Source: a virus. Taken from it: a stretch of 64,000 nucleotides of DNA. The notes under the pieces were generated by a model. It was not told where the DNA came from and did no database searches. It saw nothing but the letters and a program-made list of their open reading frames with translations. The translations under genes were made by a program, and so were the position numbers. Location: positions 1 through 64,000 of the IMG/VR virus record IMGVR_UViG_3300045921_000191; one strand, 5' to 3'. Below are positions 1 to 6,929 of this stretch, one piece after another (within the stretch, counting starts at the first letter, position 1; each line of letters opens with the position of its first letter).

Positions 1-2
1 AA

Positions 3-107
3 GAACTCCTTACCCAAGCAACTCAGGTAGTTAGCCAGTACGCTCACGCTCTTTGAGCCGAGAATGCCGAGCTTAGTCAAGCGTTACTGACTGCGTTAGA
101 TACTTGA
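3..107 (+). pseudogene. possible C-terminal coding remnant with an in-frame TGA
   Basis: Reading from base 3, the sequence looks like the end of a helical protein: ELLTQATQVVSQYAHAL, then TGA at 54-56, then AENAELSQALLTALDT, then TGA at 105-107. The composition (Ala, Leu, Gln, Glu) is continuous across the first stop. Either a gene entering from the left ends at base 56, or an older reading frame has acquired a stop. TGA serves as an ordinary stop elsewhere in the window, so recoding is not needed. The stretch is short and may be chance. Confidence 0.25.
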
Positions 108-137
108 AAGAAGGGAAGGCTAGATTTGCTCCCAATA

Positions 138-155
138 CCACGAATAGTTTCGTGG
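138..155 (+). terminator. hairpin, possible terminator
   Basis: CCACGAA-TAGT-TTCGTGG is a perfect 7-bp stem with a 4-nt loop, followed by ATGATTTTATT. It lies 30 bp after the end of the reading frame that enters from the left edge, where a terminator would be expected. The U-tract is interrupted, so termination strength is uncertain. Confidence 0.35.
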
Positions 156-391
156 ATGATTTTATTGCTGAGTGGGAAGTCTAACGCAGTGAGTCATAAT
201 ATTATGAAATCTAAAATTTTATCAGGAAAGTCAGAAGCATAAGAAGGTAAAACAGTTCTAGTAACCCTTTAGTACAAATTTGTATACTGAAGATACGCAT
301 TTTCTAATTAGTCAAGAGGACTATGAGAGAGTTTGCGTACACAAATGCTATGCACAGACTTGATTCCCAATAGCTCAAACGGCTCCCGAGG

Positions 392-443
392 TTGAGCCAG
401 GTTTGTAAGGGATTTGAGCCAGGGTTGTTCCAACCTTGAGCCA
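392..443 (+). repeat. three TTGAGCCA boxes with exact 22-bp spacing
   Basis: TTGAGCCA occurs at 392-399, 414-421 and 436-443, start to start exactly 22 bp each time. The first two copies share an extended match (TTGAGCCAGG). Two helical turns of spacing places all boxes on one face of the DNA, as in iterons or an array of regulator sites. An inverted TGGCTCA lies near 614. Candidate origin iterons or activator/repressor array. Confidence 0.55.
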
Positions 444-485
444 ATCAAACGTCGTGTAGCTCATTTTAGAGCGTTTAAAACAGTG

Positions 486-651
486 TCAACTTAAATTGTC
501 AAGTATTATATAATCAAATTAAACTTTATCAAACATATCAAGTAATTAATAGTGTACAAGAATGATCAAGTAATATATTGATCACTAATTTCAAAATTGA
601 GTAGTAGCTCACATGGCTCACACTCAACTAAATTAGTCAACTATTATATAA
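486..651. repeat. two copies of a 28-bp promoter-like element (486-513 and 624-651)
   Basis: Both copies read TCAACT, then five variable bases, then (T/A)GTCAA, then one base, then TATTATATAA, with 24 of 28 positions identical. Each carries one half of the TTGAC/GTCAA operator found at other promoters in this window and a strong -10-like TATTAT. A shorter third version (AAGTCAAGTATTAT) lies at about 1160-1173. Confidence 0.45.
563..584. repeat. inverted repeat TGATCAA / TTGATCA
   Basis: TGATCAA at 563-569 and TTGATCA at 578-584 form a perfect 7-bp inverted repeat with an 8-bp AT-only centre. Nearby ATCAAGTAAT words repeat the half-site. It could be a dimeric regulator site or an unwinding element. 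Confidence 0.35.
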
Positions 652-763
652 AGTACTCTTATTACGAGTCACCACTAGGTGCAATGCCTAGGGAGTTTCA
701 CTGTAGCATGACCTATCCCCCTGGTATCATTAGGTATTTGATCCCTATGTTAAGATAGTATGA

Positions 764-787
764 GCATGATAATAAACATTATCGTGC
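764..787. repeat. 10-bp stem-loop in control region
   Basis: GCATGATAAT (764-773) and ATTATCGTGC (778-787) pair along 10 bp with one G-T wobble and the loop AAAC. No T-tract follows, so a simple terminator is less likely than a regulatory or origin-associated hairpin. Confidence 0.4.
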
Positions 788-1266
788 ATTGTATAAAAAT
801 TAAACAGCCATGCCATGCGCTCGCTGAGCAATTGGAAAGTTATGCAATAGCCCTCGAAGCGGCGGTGCGGTATGTTTATTTGACCTATTAGCTATGCTCT
901 ATCGTGTCACCTATCCAATACCATGAGTGACTTAATAGCCTATCGCTTTACTGATATTAGCTATCCTGTTAATGTGAGTAAAGCCTATCTATTGACTTAA
1001 GGCTTTATGGACACGTTAACTATACTTTTCCTTAAGTGACCTTAATAGCAACTATGCTTTACATAACTAGTCTAAATAAAGCTAAGCGCAACGTGCCTAA
1101 AATCGCTCTATCCTAATGCATCTCAATTGACCTAATCGTCAATTCAAATACTTTACATATAAGTCAAGTATTATCACTTTTATGGCCTATCGGTATTATC
1201 GGCTTAATAGCCTATTTTGGATAATATAGGCTTTTACACCTATTGGCATGATTTTTGTTTGAGTTT

Positions 1267-1295
1267 TTGACTAAGCATTAGACGCACTGCATAAT
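1267..1295 (+). promoter_or_regulatory. sigma70-type promoter for the leftmost rightward genes
   Basis: TTGACT at 1267-1272, a 17-bp spacer and CATAAT at 1290-1295 give a near-consensus promoter pointing at the gene starting at 1455, leaving a leader of about 150 nt. Confidence 0.5.
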
Positions 1296-1367
1296 AGTTC
1301 TTCACTATTGATAAAGGCTTAATATCCTTGACCACTATCAGTGTTTTAACAGTCTCTTAACCGTGAG

Positions 1368-1403
1368 TGACTAAAAGTTCTCCATCATACAATCTTAATA
1401 AAG
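1368..1403 (+). repeat. upstream element copy 1 (36 bp)
   Basis: This 36-bp stretch matches 2913-2948 at 30 of 36 positions, sharing TGACTAA, AGTTC, CATCA, AATCTTAA and AAAG in the same order without gaps. Both copies lie upstream of a gene start (52 bp before 1455 and 83 bp before 3031). It could be a transcription or mRNA-leader control element; its role is unknown. Confidence 0.45.
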
Positions 1404-1454
1404 CTTTTAAAATCGCTGTTTTAGCATTGGTATGAGCATTGCAACGTATTAGGT

Positions 1455-1679
1455 ATGAACAACGTTAAAAGCAAAACGAAAGTAATCAGACAAGTCACTA
1501 TTCAAAACGTGCAATTAGAAATTTGGGAAAGTTACCATAACGGCGTGACTTTGTATCACGTCGATGGCTTGCATCCAGTGACTAAGGCGGTGTATCCCGA
1601 ATGCCACCTTGCACGCCATAATATCAAGAGTAAAACCGAACTAAACGCATACTTGATTAGTTTGATCGATTTTCACTGA
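1455..1679 (+). CDS. hypothetical protein, 74 aa
   Basis: I do not recognise a family. The protein is soluble, has no signal peptide or membrane segment, and has a mixed charged and aromatic composition with alternating hydrophobic residues in the middle (VTLYHVDGLHP). The ATG lies directly after TTAGGT, so the Shine-Dalgarno is poor or badly spaced, unlike its neighbours. It is the first gene after the 1.35-kb control region and is followed 12 nt later by another small gene in the same orientation, so the two are probably co-transcribed. Coding character and position support a real gene. Confidence 0.6.
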   Translation: MNNVKSKTKVIRQVTIQNVQLEIWESYHNGVTLYHVDGLHPVTKAVYPECHLARHNIKSKTELNAYLISLIDFH

Positions 1680-1691
1680 AAGGCGGCTCAA

Positions 1692-1916
1692 ATGAAAGTT
1701 TTTAGCGGCATTGATAATAAAAACCGAGTAAGAGAAAATTATACCTATTGGGCAATGATCTATCCAAAAAACGACGTAAAAGCCTACTCATTTAAAGAGT
1801 TTAGCGACGAATTCATGCTAATGCGCTTTATTGAGATCTTAAAAGCGCAAGGCACGCATGGCGGTTTTGGCATGATTCAAAACTCAGGAATTCAAGAAAA
1901 AGTGACGCATATATGA
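1692..1916 (+). CDS. hypothetical protein, 74 aa
   Basis: A small soluble protein with no recognised domain. It contains a basic, aromatic N-terminal half (YTYWAMIYPKNDVKAYSF) and a Gly/Met-rich C-terminal segment. The start is supported by AAAGGCGG about 8 nt upstream of the ATG. Its stop codon overlaps the start of the next gene (ATATGA), so translation of the tiny membrane protein downstream is probably coupled to it. Likely an early host-takeover or accessory protein, judged only from position. Confidence 0.6.
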   Translation: MKVFSGIDNKNRVRENYTYWAMIYPKNDVKAYSFKEFSDEFMLMRFIEILKAQGTHGGFGMIQNSGIQEKVTHI

Positions 1917-2020
1917 GAATTCTTAACCTAATACTCATTAGCATAATGGCTATTATAACAATAGCTTTAGTTTGGTTTTATATCGGCACGGCAATCGCAA
2001 TATACGGCCTATTATCTTAA
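1913..2020 (+). CDS. 35-aa single-pass membrane peptide
   Basis: The ATG overlaps the previous stop by four bases. After MRILN, almost the whole sequence is hydrophobic (LILISIMAIITIALVWFYI, then GTAIAIYGLLS), enough for one transmembrane helix. There is no lipobox or signal-peptidase site. Such peptides are common in early phage regions, where some modify host membrane proteins, but no function can be assigned. The overlap with the upstream gene and the clean hydrophobic profile argue for a real gene. Confidence 0.55.
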   Translation: MRILNLILISIMAIITIALVWFYIGTAIAIYGLLS

Positions 2021-2039
2021 CGTGAATTTAACTGGACTT

Positions 2040-2069
2040 TTGACACGTTGTGTCTTAAACTGATATTAT
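2040..2069 (+). promoter_or_regulatory. promoter with operator-like palindrome
   Basis: TTGACA at 2040-2045, an 18-bp spacer and TATTAT at 2064-2069, preceded by TG (extended -10, TGATATTAT). The bases after -35 form a perfect palindrome, GACAC-GTT-GTGTC (2042-2054). It drives the DUF932-like gene at 2096. The 10-mer ACTGATATTA at the -10 recurs in the promoter at 4843-4872 and at about 950-959. Confidence 0.7.
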
Positions 2070-2095
2070 AACAAGTAAAGGAAAGGGAAAATAAA

Positions 2096-2857
2096 ATGAA
2101 TAACTTAATCGATACAATAAACGAATTGCAAGCAAGGGCATTGCTTAACAGAAAAACGAGTGATCGTTACGCTATCGTGCCGACTAATGATCTAATTAGC
2201 AAGGTCAACGAAGTGTTGGACGGCAACGAAATTGCAGTCGATAGCATGAAGCTTTTGAAGTCAAATAGAGCGCTGAAAGGCTCAAGTCACGCTATTGAAT
2301 ATACGCTTAATCGGCCAATGAGCATTATGGGCGACGATATTAAGCCGCGCATTATCATTGTGAATTCGTACAACGGAGAAAAGGCCTTGACCGTTTTATG
2401 CGGCATCTTCCGCCTCGTATGTCTTAATGGCCTAGTCGTCGGATCGACGCTCTACAAAGAGCGTGCTATCCACGTCAAAGGTCAAACTTTGGACATGAAA
2501 CTCGACGCTTTAGCAAGCCGCGTGAACGATGCATTGCATTGGATTGACGGCAAGCTTGAGCAGACCGTTTCCGAGTTTCTCAGTATTGAGACCGATAGAG
2601 ACACTCAATTGCGCATCGTGCAAGGACTTGGTCTAAGCAAGCGTATTAGCGAAAGGCTTGAATTCGCTTTTAAAAACCCTAATCGCATGCTTCGCATCGC
2701 CGATCAAGGTCAAAACGCATGGGCGACTTATAACGTAATTAATGAAGTAATTGGGCGCTATACGCATAGCGATATTGCCCGCCTCAATAAGAACGTGACG
2801 CTAATGGATAGAGTTAAAGAATTAGCGTTGCAAGAGACGACTAAAAAAGCCGCCTAA
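2096..2857 (+). CDS. DUF932-like phage protein, 253 aa
   Basis: The protein resembles the DUF932 family found in phages and plasmids. After an N-terminal segment (YAIVPTNDLISKVNEVLDG) comes a beta-rich core and the segment LCGIFRLVCLNGLVVG, close to the family's CxNGL-type motif, then a helical C-terminal half. The biochemical role of the family is not established. A strong purine-rich ribosome site (GGAAAGGGAAA) precedes the ATG and its own promoter lies at 2040. The protein ends in KKAA. A hairpin terminator follows at 2887. Confidence 0.65.
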   Translation: MNNLIDTINELQARALLNRKTSDRYAIVPTNDLISKVNEVLDGNEIAVDSMKLLKSNRALKGSSHAIEYTLNRPMSIMGDDIKPRIIIVNSYNGEKALTVLCGIFRLVCLNGLVVGSTLYKERAIHVKGQTLDMKLDALASRVNDALHWIDGKLEQTVSEFLSIETDRDTQLRIVQGLGLSKRISERLEFAFKNPNRMLRIADQGQNAWATYNVINEVIGRYTHSDIARLNKNVTLMDRVKELALQETTKKAA

Positions 2858-2886
2858 GCTTTAGTCACTGTTTAAAACTTGGATAG

Positions 2887-2912
2887 CTGAATTCATGGAC
2901 GAATTCAGTTTT
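2887..2912 (+). terminator. rho-independent terminator merging into the next TTGACT
   Basis: CTGAATTC (2887-2894), a 6-nt loop and GAATTCAG (2901-2908) form a perfect 8-bp stem, directly followed by TTTTT. The T-tract runs into TTGACT (2912-2917), so the end of one unit and the start of the next element overlap. Confidence 0.6.
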
Positions 2913-2948
2913 TGACTAAGAGTTCGACATCACAAAATCTTAACAAAG
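2913..2948 (+). repeat. upstream element copy 2 (36 bp)
   Basis: Second copy of the element at 1368-1403, 30 of 36 bases identical without gaps. A TTGACT overlaps its left end, but no good -10 lies 16-18 bp further on, so it is not called a standard promoter. It precedes the small acidic gene at 3031. Confidence 0.45.
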
Positions 2949-3030
2949 TAATAAAAACAACGCCTTAAACGTTGGCACGTCTCATGCATCTATAAAAGTA
3001 TAGACCAAACGAAAGGGAAAGGGTTTTAAC

Positions 3031-3171
3031 ATGAACGAAAAACAAATCGAAGAGATTATGCAAGCGCGAGACGAAGAGTTTTTGATGGGCATTGAAGACT
3101 TGAGTTTTGAAAGTCTTAACGACGAAGAGCTAAACGAAATTGAAGAAATTAATTTCGACGAAGTGGCTTAA
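3031..3171 (+). CDS. small acidic protein, 46 aa
   Basis: The ORF follows a strong ribosome site (GAAAGGGAAAGGG). The product is very acidic: roughly a third of residues are Asp or Glu, with a C-terminal run ELNEIEEINFDEVA and only two basic residues. It has no membrane segment or known domain. Small acidic early phage proteins often bind and inhibit nucleic-acid-binding host proteins or mimic DNA; that is a possibility only. It is followed 28 nt later by the MGYTHYW-family gene. Confidence 0.6.
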   Translation: MNEKQIEEIMQARDEEFLMGIEDLSFESLNDEELNEIEEINFDEVA

Positions 3172-3199
3172 TTAAAAGCAATAGGAAAGGGAAAATATT

Positions 3200-3673
3200 A
3201 TGGGATATACGCATTATTGGAGTTTTAAACGTGATAAATCTATGAGCGCCGAGCAAGCCGAGCAAGCGCATCAAAAAGCTATAAAAGAATGCACGAAAGT
3301 TTTGCGCACGCTAAAACGCGACGGCATGAGACTTTCAGGCTATTCAGCTAATAGCGCTAAGCAATACGGCGGCTTAAAGGTCAATGGGAAAGGCGACGAT
3401 GGGCACGAAGATTTTGTTATTAGGGAACATTTTAGTCAAAACGTCGATCAAGGCGGCGATTTTTGTAAAACTGCGCGGAAAGAATACGACGACGCGGTGA
3501 CGGCATGCCTTGCTATCCTCAAATACCGCTTAGGCGAATGCATTAGCGTGGCGAGCGTCGGCCTCGCTTCGGATTGGCAACGCGGAGTTGAAATAGCTTC
3601 GCGCATCCTAAAGCGTAAAATCAAAAACCCAATGGGCGAAGTTATTAACACTTCGCAACGAAAGGCGGCTTAA
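3200..3673 (+). CDS. MGYTHYW-type conserved phage protein, 157 aa
   Basis: It starts with MGYTHYWSFKR, an N-terminus I recognise from a conserved family of phage and prophage proteins without known function. The middle carries the family-like segment GDDGHEDFVIREHF followed by FCKTARKEYDDAVTACL, with a helical C-terminal half. Cysteines are few and not arranged as a zinc site. The start is set by GGAAAGGGAAA upstream. The last residues are RKAA, like the KKAA end of the DUF932-like protein and the KLAA end of the metallopeptidase nearby. It probably shares a transcript with the genes up to 4823. Confidence 0.6.
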   Translation: MGYTHYWSFKRDKSMSAEQAEQAHQKAIKECTKVLRTLKRDGMRLSGYSANSAKQYGGLKVNGKGDDGHEDFVIREHFSQNVDQGGDFCKTARKEYDDAVTACLAILKYRLGECISVASVGLASDWQRGVEIASRILKRKIKNPMGEVINTSQRKAA

Positions 3674-3768
3674 CGTCACTATCAAAGAAATGAGATAAAA
3701 CCTAATTGATAATTGGGCGGACATTAAGGCTTTGTTTGAAGAGAATTTCGGAAAGGAAGAAGAATAAC

Positions 3769-3903
3769 ATGGGCGCTGAATTTTGCACAATGGAAGTCAA
3801 AGGTACTAATCGTAAAGATATTGAAAAGGCATTCGAAACCGCGCAATACAAAACTAAAGACGGCACGCTTGCGACGCTAATAGGCGCATGGTGTAGTTCT
3901 TAA
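3769..3903 (+). CDS. hypothetical protein, 44 aa
   Basis: The ATG at 3769 is chosen because a strong ribosome site (GGAAAGGAAGAAG) lies just upstream; a longer frame exists but would start at a TTG without such a site. The product begins MGAEFCTMEVKG and has a charged helical middle (RKDIEKAFETAQ). Its start resembles the N-terminus of small phage proteins of the same MG-aromatic style, but no family is certain. It sits in a run of tightly packed small genes. Confidence 0.5.
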   Translation: MGAEFCTMEVKGTNRKDIEKAFETAQYKTKDGTLATLIGAWCSS

Positions 3904-3918
3904 CGAAAGGAAAGTGTT

Positions 3919-4062
3919 ATGCAATACGCGGTTAAAGTGACTCACGCAATGGGCTTTGAATTGATTAACGGCTTTGACTCATACCTATCAGCGCTTCGCT
4001 TCGCATCCGAAGTTGCCGAGCGACGCATGGGCATAGTCGAAGTATTGGAAAGGCGGGCATAA
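3919..4062 (+). CDS. hypothetical protein, 47 aa
   Basis: A short ORF preceded by CGAAAGGAAAG, 7 nt before the ATG. The sequence (MQYAVKVTHAMGFELINGF, then a helical segment SALRFASEVAERRMGIVEV) looks like a compact alpha/beta peptide. Its stop overlaps the next start (TAATG), implying translational coupling. No family recognised. Confidence 0.5.
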   Translation: MQYAVKVTHAMGFELINGFDSYLSALRFASEVAERRMGIVEVLERRA

Positions 4063-4247
4063 TGAATAAATTGGAAAGATTTTTACTAAGTAAAACTAAA
4101 GACTTGCTCGAAGCTATCAGGCATAGCGCGGCATTCGAGACTTTGGACAGAGACTTGAGACTTAAAGTTGAGGCAATAGAGACCGAGACTAAAAAGCTCT
4201 TGAATGAAACGCCCGAAGTTGATCATTTTTCAGATTTGTTTGATTAG
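4062..4247 (+). CDS. hypothetical helical protein, 61 aa
   Basis: The ATG overlaps the previous stop. The product is almost entirely predicted alpha helix with heptad-like spacing of hydrophobic residues (LERFLLSKTKDLLEAIRH, then LRLKVEAIETETKKLL) and a short acidic tail ending DLFD. It may form a coiled coil or bind a partner through the tail. No family recognised. It shares the operon with the metallopeptidase that begins 16 nt downstream. Confidence 0.55.
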   Translation: MNKLERFLLSKTKDLLEAIRHSAAFETLDRDLRLKVEAIETETKKLLNETPEVDHFSDLFD

Positions 4248-4262
4248 GAAAGGGATTAGACC

Positions 4263-4823
4263 ATGAGTTTAATTAAATTTGTACGAAAGTCAATGGGCAT
4301 GCAGTCTAATGCCGAGCGTGCAAGTGATTTTGCAAGTCAATTAGGTATTAAATTGCTTAGCATTGAGCATGACTTTCATCCACGCAGCATCATGGATATA
4401 TTTGTGTCTTCTAATTCAGCGGGTTTATACAATCACGAATTAGATCAAGTCTTAATCAGTGAATTCTTGACCGATGCACAACGTGCTCAAGTGATTTTGC
4501 ATGAGGTAGCGCATTGGACTGGCGCTATTAACAGGCTTAATCGAGTATGGCTTTCGACTCAAGGCCGACTAAGCTTGCTAGCTGACGGTCAAGATTTAGA
4601 CGCCGCACGCAATCATGAGGAATGCGTGGCCGATATTGCCTCTAAAATGTTATGGCATTATCTGGGCTTAAACGCTAATGCCTTTAACGAAATTAGACAC
4701 GCTCAATACTTGCATTTACATGGGCAAGGTGTTGACGTGAAACTAGCAATGCAAGAGGCCTTTCAGGTAGTGGACTTTTGTGATGATTTGATTAAGGGTA
4801 CTGGGCAAAAACTCGCAGCTTAA
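4263..4823 (+). CDS. ArdC-like zinc metallopeptidase, 186 aa
   Basis: The segment ILHEVAHWTG carries the HExxH zinc motif (His80, Glu81, His84), followed by AINRLNR and, about 35 residues later, NHEECVADIASKML, which supplies the usual third ligand. This order matches the zincin-like domain at the C-terminus of ArdC antirestriction proteins and related phage proteins. ArdC's N-terminal ssDNA-binding domain is not evident, so this is the peptidase part alone. A role against host restriction or another host defence is possible but not shown. The C-terminus is KLAA. Ribosome site GGAAAGGGA. Confidence 0.65.
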   Translation: MSLIKFVRKSMGMQSNAERASDFASQLGIKLLSIEHDFHPRSIMDIFVSSNSAGLYNHELDQVLISEFLTDAQRAQVILHEVAHWTGAINRLNRVWLSTQGRLSLLADGQDLDAARNHEECVADIASKMLWHYLGLNANAFNEIRHAQYLHLHGQGVDVKLAMQEAFQVVDFCDDLIKGTGQKLAA

Positions 4824-4842
4824 CGATAACTTAACTTGCTTT

Positions 4843-4872
4843 TTGACGCATAATGGCGTAGACTGATATTAG
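4843..4872 (+). promoter_or_regulatory. promoter of the rIIA-like gene
   Basis: TTGACG at 4843-4848, 18-bp spacer, TATTAG at 4867-4872 with an upstream TG (extended -10). ACTGATATTA is identical to the promoter at 2040-2069. The spacer contains ACGC-ataatg-GCGT, a weaker version of the palindromes seen at the other promoters. Confidence 0.65.
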
Positions 4873-4901
4873 ATACTGGGGAATAGGGAAAGGGATTAAA
4901 C

Positions 4902-6926
4902 ATGAAACTTCAAACGACTAAGAATAACTTGCAATCTAATGCGGAGATGACCTCTAAAGATTTTGGCATAGGCGACCCGAGCGTGGTAATTGAGATTTTG
5001 CGCAATAGGCTCTATGCCTATCCAATTAGGACTTTGGTGCAAGAGTATATCTCAAACGGTCGCGACGCTATCCGAGAAAGTGGAAAGGCTGGGCGCTTAG
5101 TCGTTCATGCTCCGACTTCTTTCGAGCCGACTTTTAAAGTACGTGACTATGGCGTGGGCATTTCACCCGAGCGCATGGGCGACGTATTCGTTATGTATGG
5201 TGCAAGTACAAAACGTGCCACTAACGATCAAACTGGCGGATTTGGCATTGGCGCTAAGTCGGCATGGTCTTACACTGATAGCTTTACGATTAGGACTTTC
5301 GTTGACGGCACTTTGCGAGTATACGTGGCGCACGTCGGCGCTAATTCAAACGGTCGCCTTGACCTTGTGGAAACTCTTAAAACCGACGAAGCCAATGGCA
5401 CTGAAATTCAAATAGCTGTAAAACAAAATGATATTCGAGCATTTCAAGACGCTATTAAACGTTGCGTGTATTTTTGGAATGATTCTGATATGCCTGAAAT
5501 TAAAGGATTGTACGAACCTATCAACAAGACTAAAGGCATTGAATTGTCTGGGCTTGAGCTAATTGAAGAATTGCCGCATTATATCAACGGTGGCAACACT
5601 TCGGGCATGGTAGTGGTTGTTGATGGCATACCGTATGGTGTCGAGTCGAGTTTTGTGCAAGCTAATAAAGAACTGCACGCCTTTCGCGAGCTATTCAATT
5701 GGAATGCATCGGTAGCAGTACGCTTGCCTAATGGCACGGTCGAAATTTCCGCGTCGCGTGAAAAACTGGCCGATTCCGAGCGCACTCGAAGCGCTCTTAA
5801 TGCACTGGCTTTGACTTGGACTGCAACTGTTAAAAAACATTTTAATGCTGAATTTAAAAAGGCTAAAACTGTTTACGAATTTGCCAATACATACCGCAAC
5901 TTTGACCGCATATTCAAGCGCGATAGCATGCCTAAAACCTTTGGCAATATCACGGTAGCTAATGAAGCTTTGACTTGCGATCTATTCGGTAATATCACCA
6001 TGCTAAAAGTTTCCGAATGGCGTGGAAAGGTCTCTAAAGAGAAAACCAAAATCATTAAGTTTGACGACTTTGACCAAGTATTTTTTGACGACGTTGAGGA
6101 AAATCGGGTTTTGCGTGGCCGTCGCTATCGTGAGATGCTTAAAAATAAACACTCTTTTATTGTGGTGACTAATGAGCATATCGAAGTCACTAAAGACTTA
6201 GTGACTGGCAAAGGTGTTAAAACAGTTTCGACTAAAAAATTCAGTGACAAAGAGTTTAAAGCACTCATGAAAGAACTAAATGCCACCGCACTGTCAAGCA
6301 TTGTGGGGCCTGTACACGTTAAAGATCCGACTGTTAAGAAGTCTCGTGCTCGTGGAACTATTGCAGTACACATGGCGTCGCATCGTCGAGACGTTCGAGA
6401 CGTGCATTTAGACACTAATGCTGCTCAATTCCTTTACGCTACATTAGACTATCCTAGTTTTAAAATTGCAGAATTGAGAGACTTTGTTAAAAAAGCTACT
6501 GGCAAGGAACTATGCCGATTGTCTCAAGACGCAATTAAGAAAGTTAAGAATGATGCAAACTTTTCTCCGCTTAGCGATTGGCTTGCAAAATACAAGCCAA
6601 CTAAAGAAGTGATTAGCTCACTCATTGACTCGATTAAACAAAATAAAGATATTATAGAGCATTTGAAGGCTATCAAGGGCAAAATCCAGGTCAAAAAGAT
6701 TTTGTCTATGATCGAAACTTATGATGCATCGACTTACAAAGTGAGCGTGCCAACGGTAATTAAAGATTTAATCGAGAATTCTAAAGAGATTAAAGACTTT
6801 AAAGCCGCTGATAAAGACTTTACTAAGTTGATGCAAGATAAATATCCTCTTATCAAAGAGATTGATATTCGTTCCGCGCCACCTCGCATCAAAGAAGAAT
6901 TGGCTTGGTATTTGAGCGCTAAATAA
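4902..6926 (+). CDS. rIIA-like GHKL-family ATPase, 674 aa
   Basis: The N-terminal 200 residues form a GHKL (Hsp90/MutL/histidine-kinase type) ATP-binding domain: EYISNGRDAIRE (N box, Glu48 and Asn52), RDYGVGIS (about 81-88) and GGFGIGAKSAW (about 112-122). This matches the rIIA proteins of large phages. In T4, rIIA and rIIB are membrane-associated and act together in exclusion by lambda Rex and in control of lysis and DNA metabolism. The C-terminal half is Lys-rich and helical with no recognised domain. Its own promoter and a strong ribosome site precede it. The rIIB-like gene follows, which supports the call. Confidence 0.75.
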   Translation: MKLQTTKNNLQSNAEMTSKDFGIGDPSVVIEILRNRLYAYPIRTLVQEYISNGRDAIRESGKAGRLVVHAPTSFEPTFKVRDYGVGISPERMGDVFVMYGASTKRATNDQTGGFGIGAKSAWSYTDSFTIRTFVDGTLRVYVAHVGANSNGRLDLVETLKTDEANGTEIQIAVKQNDIRAFQDAIKRCVYFWNDSDMPEIKGLYEPINKTKGIELSGLELIEELPHYINGGNTSGMVVVVDGIPYGVESSFVQANKELHAFRELFNWNASVAVRLPNGTVEISASREKLADSERTRSALNALALTWTATVKKHFNAEFKKAKTVYEFANTYRNFDRIFKRDSMPKTFGNITVANEALTCDLFGNITMLKVSEWRGKVSKEKTKIIKFDDFDQVFFDDVEENRVLRGRRYREMLKNKHSFIVVTNEHIEVTKDLVTGKGVKTVSTKKFSDKEFKALMKELNATALSSIVGPVHVKDPTVKKSRARGTIAVHMASHRRDVRDVHLDTNAAQFLYATLDYPSFKIAELRDFVKKATGKELCRLSQDAIKKVKNDANFSPLSDWLAKYKPTKEVISSLIDSIKQNKDIIEHLKAIKGKIQVKKILSMIETYDASTYKVSVPTVIKDLIENSKEIKDFKAADKDFTKLMQDKYPLIKEIDIRSAPPRIKEELAWYLSAK

Positions 6927-6929
6927 TAC

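Larger units (their letters stand above)
108..1454. other. gene-free control region (about 1.35 kb)
   Basis: No reading frame with a believable start or coding character is visible on either strand. The region is AT-rich and holds many near-consensus TTGACN -35 hexamers and TATTAT or CATAAT -10 hexamers, several perfect or near-perfect hairpins, and recurring words such as TTGAGCCA, CTTAATAGC, RTCAAGTA and ACTGATATTAG. It precedes the rightward early genes. The likely roles are early promoter region, replication origin, or both; this is inference from layout and repeat content. Confidence 0.6.

Noticed and set aside
661-790. Possible tRNA-like fold (GGTATTTGATCCC as T-arm)
   Set aside because: The T-loop lacks TTC-x-A, the stem has a mismatch and no acceptor stem pairs at the right distance. 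I see no tRNA gene in the window.
3690-3767. Small ORF MR-stop-NLIDNWADIKALFEENFGKEEE
   Set aside because: The coding-like part is cut by TAA two codons after its ATG and has no other start; kept as a curiosity, not called.
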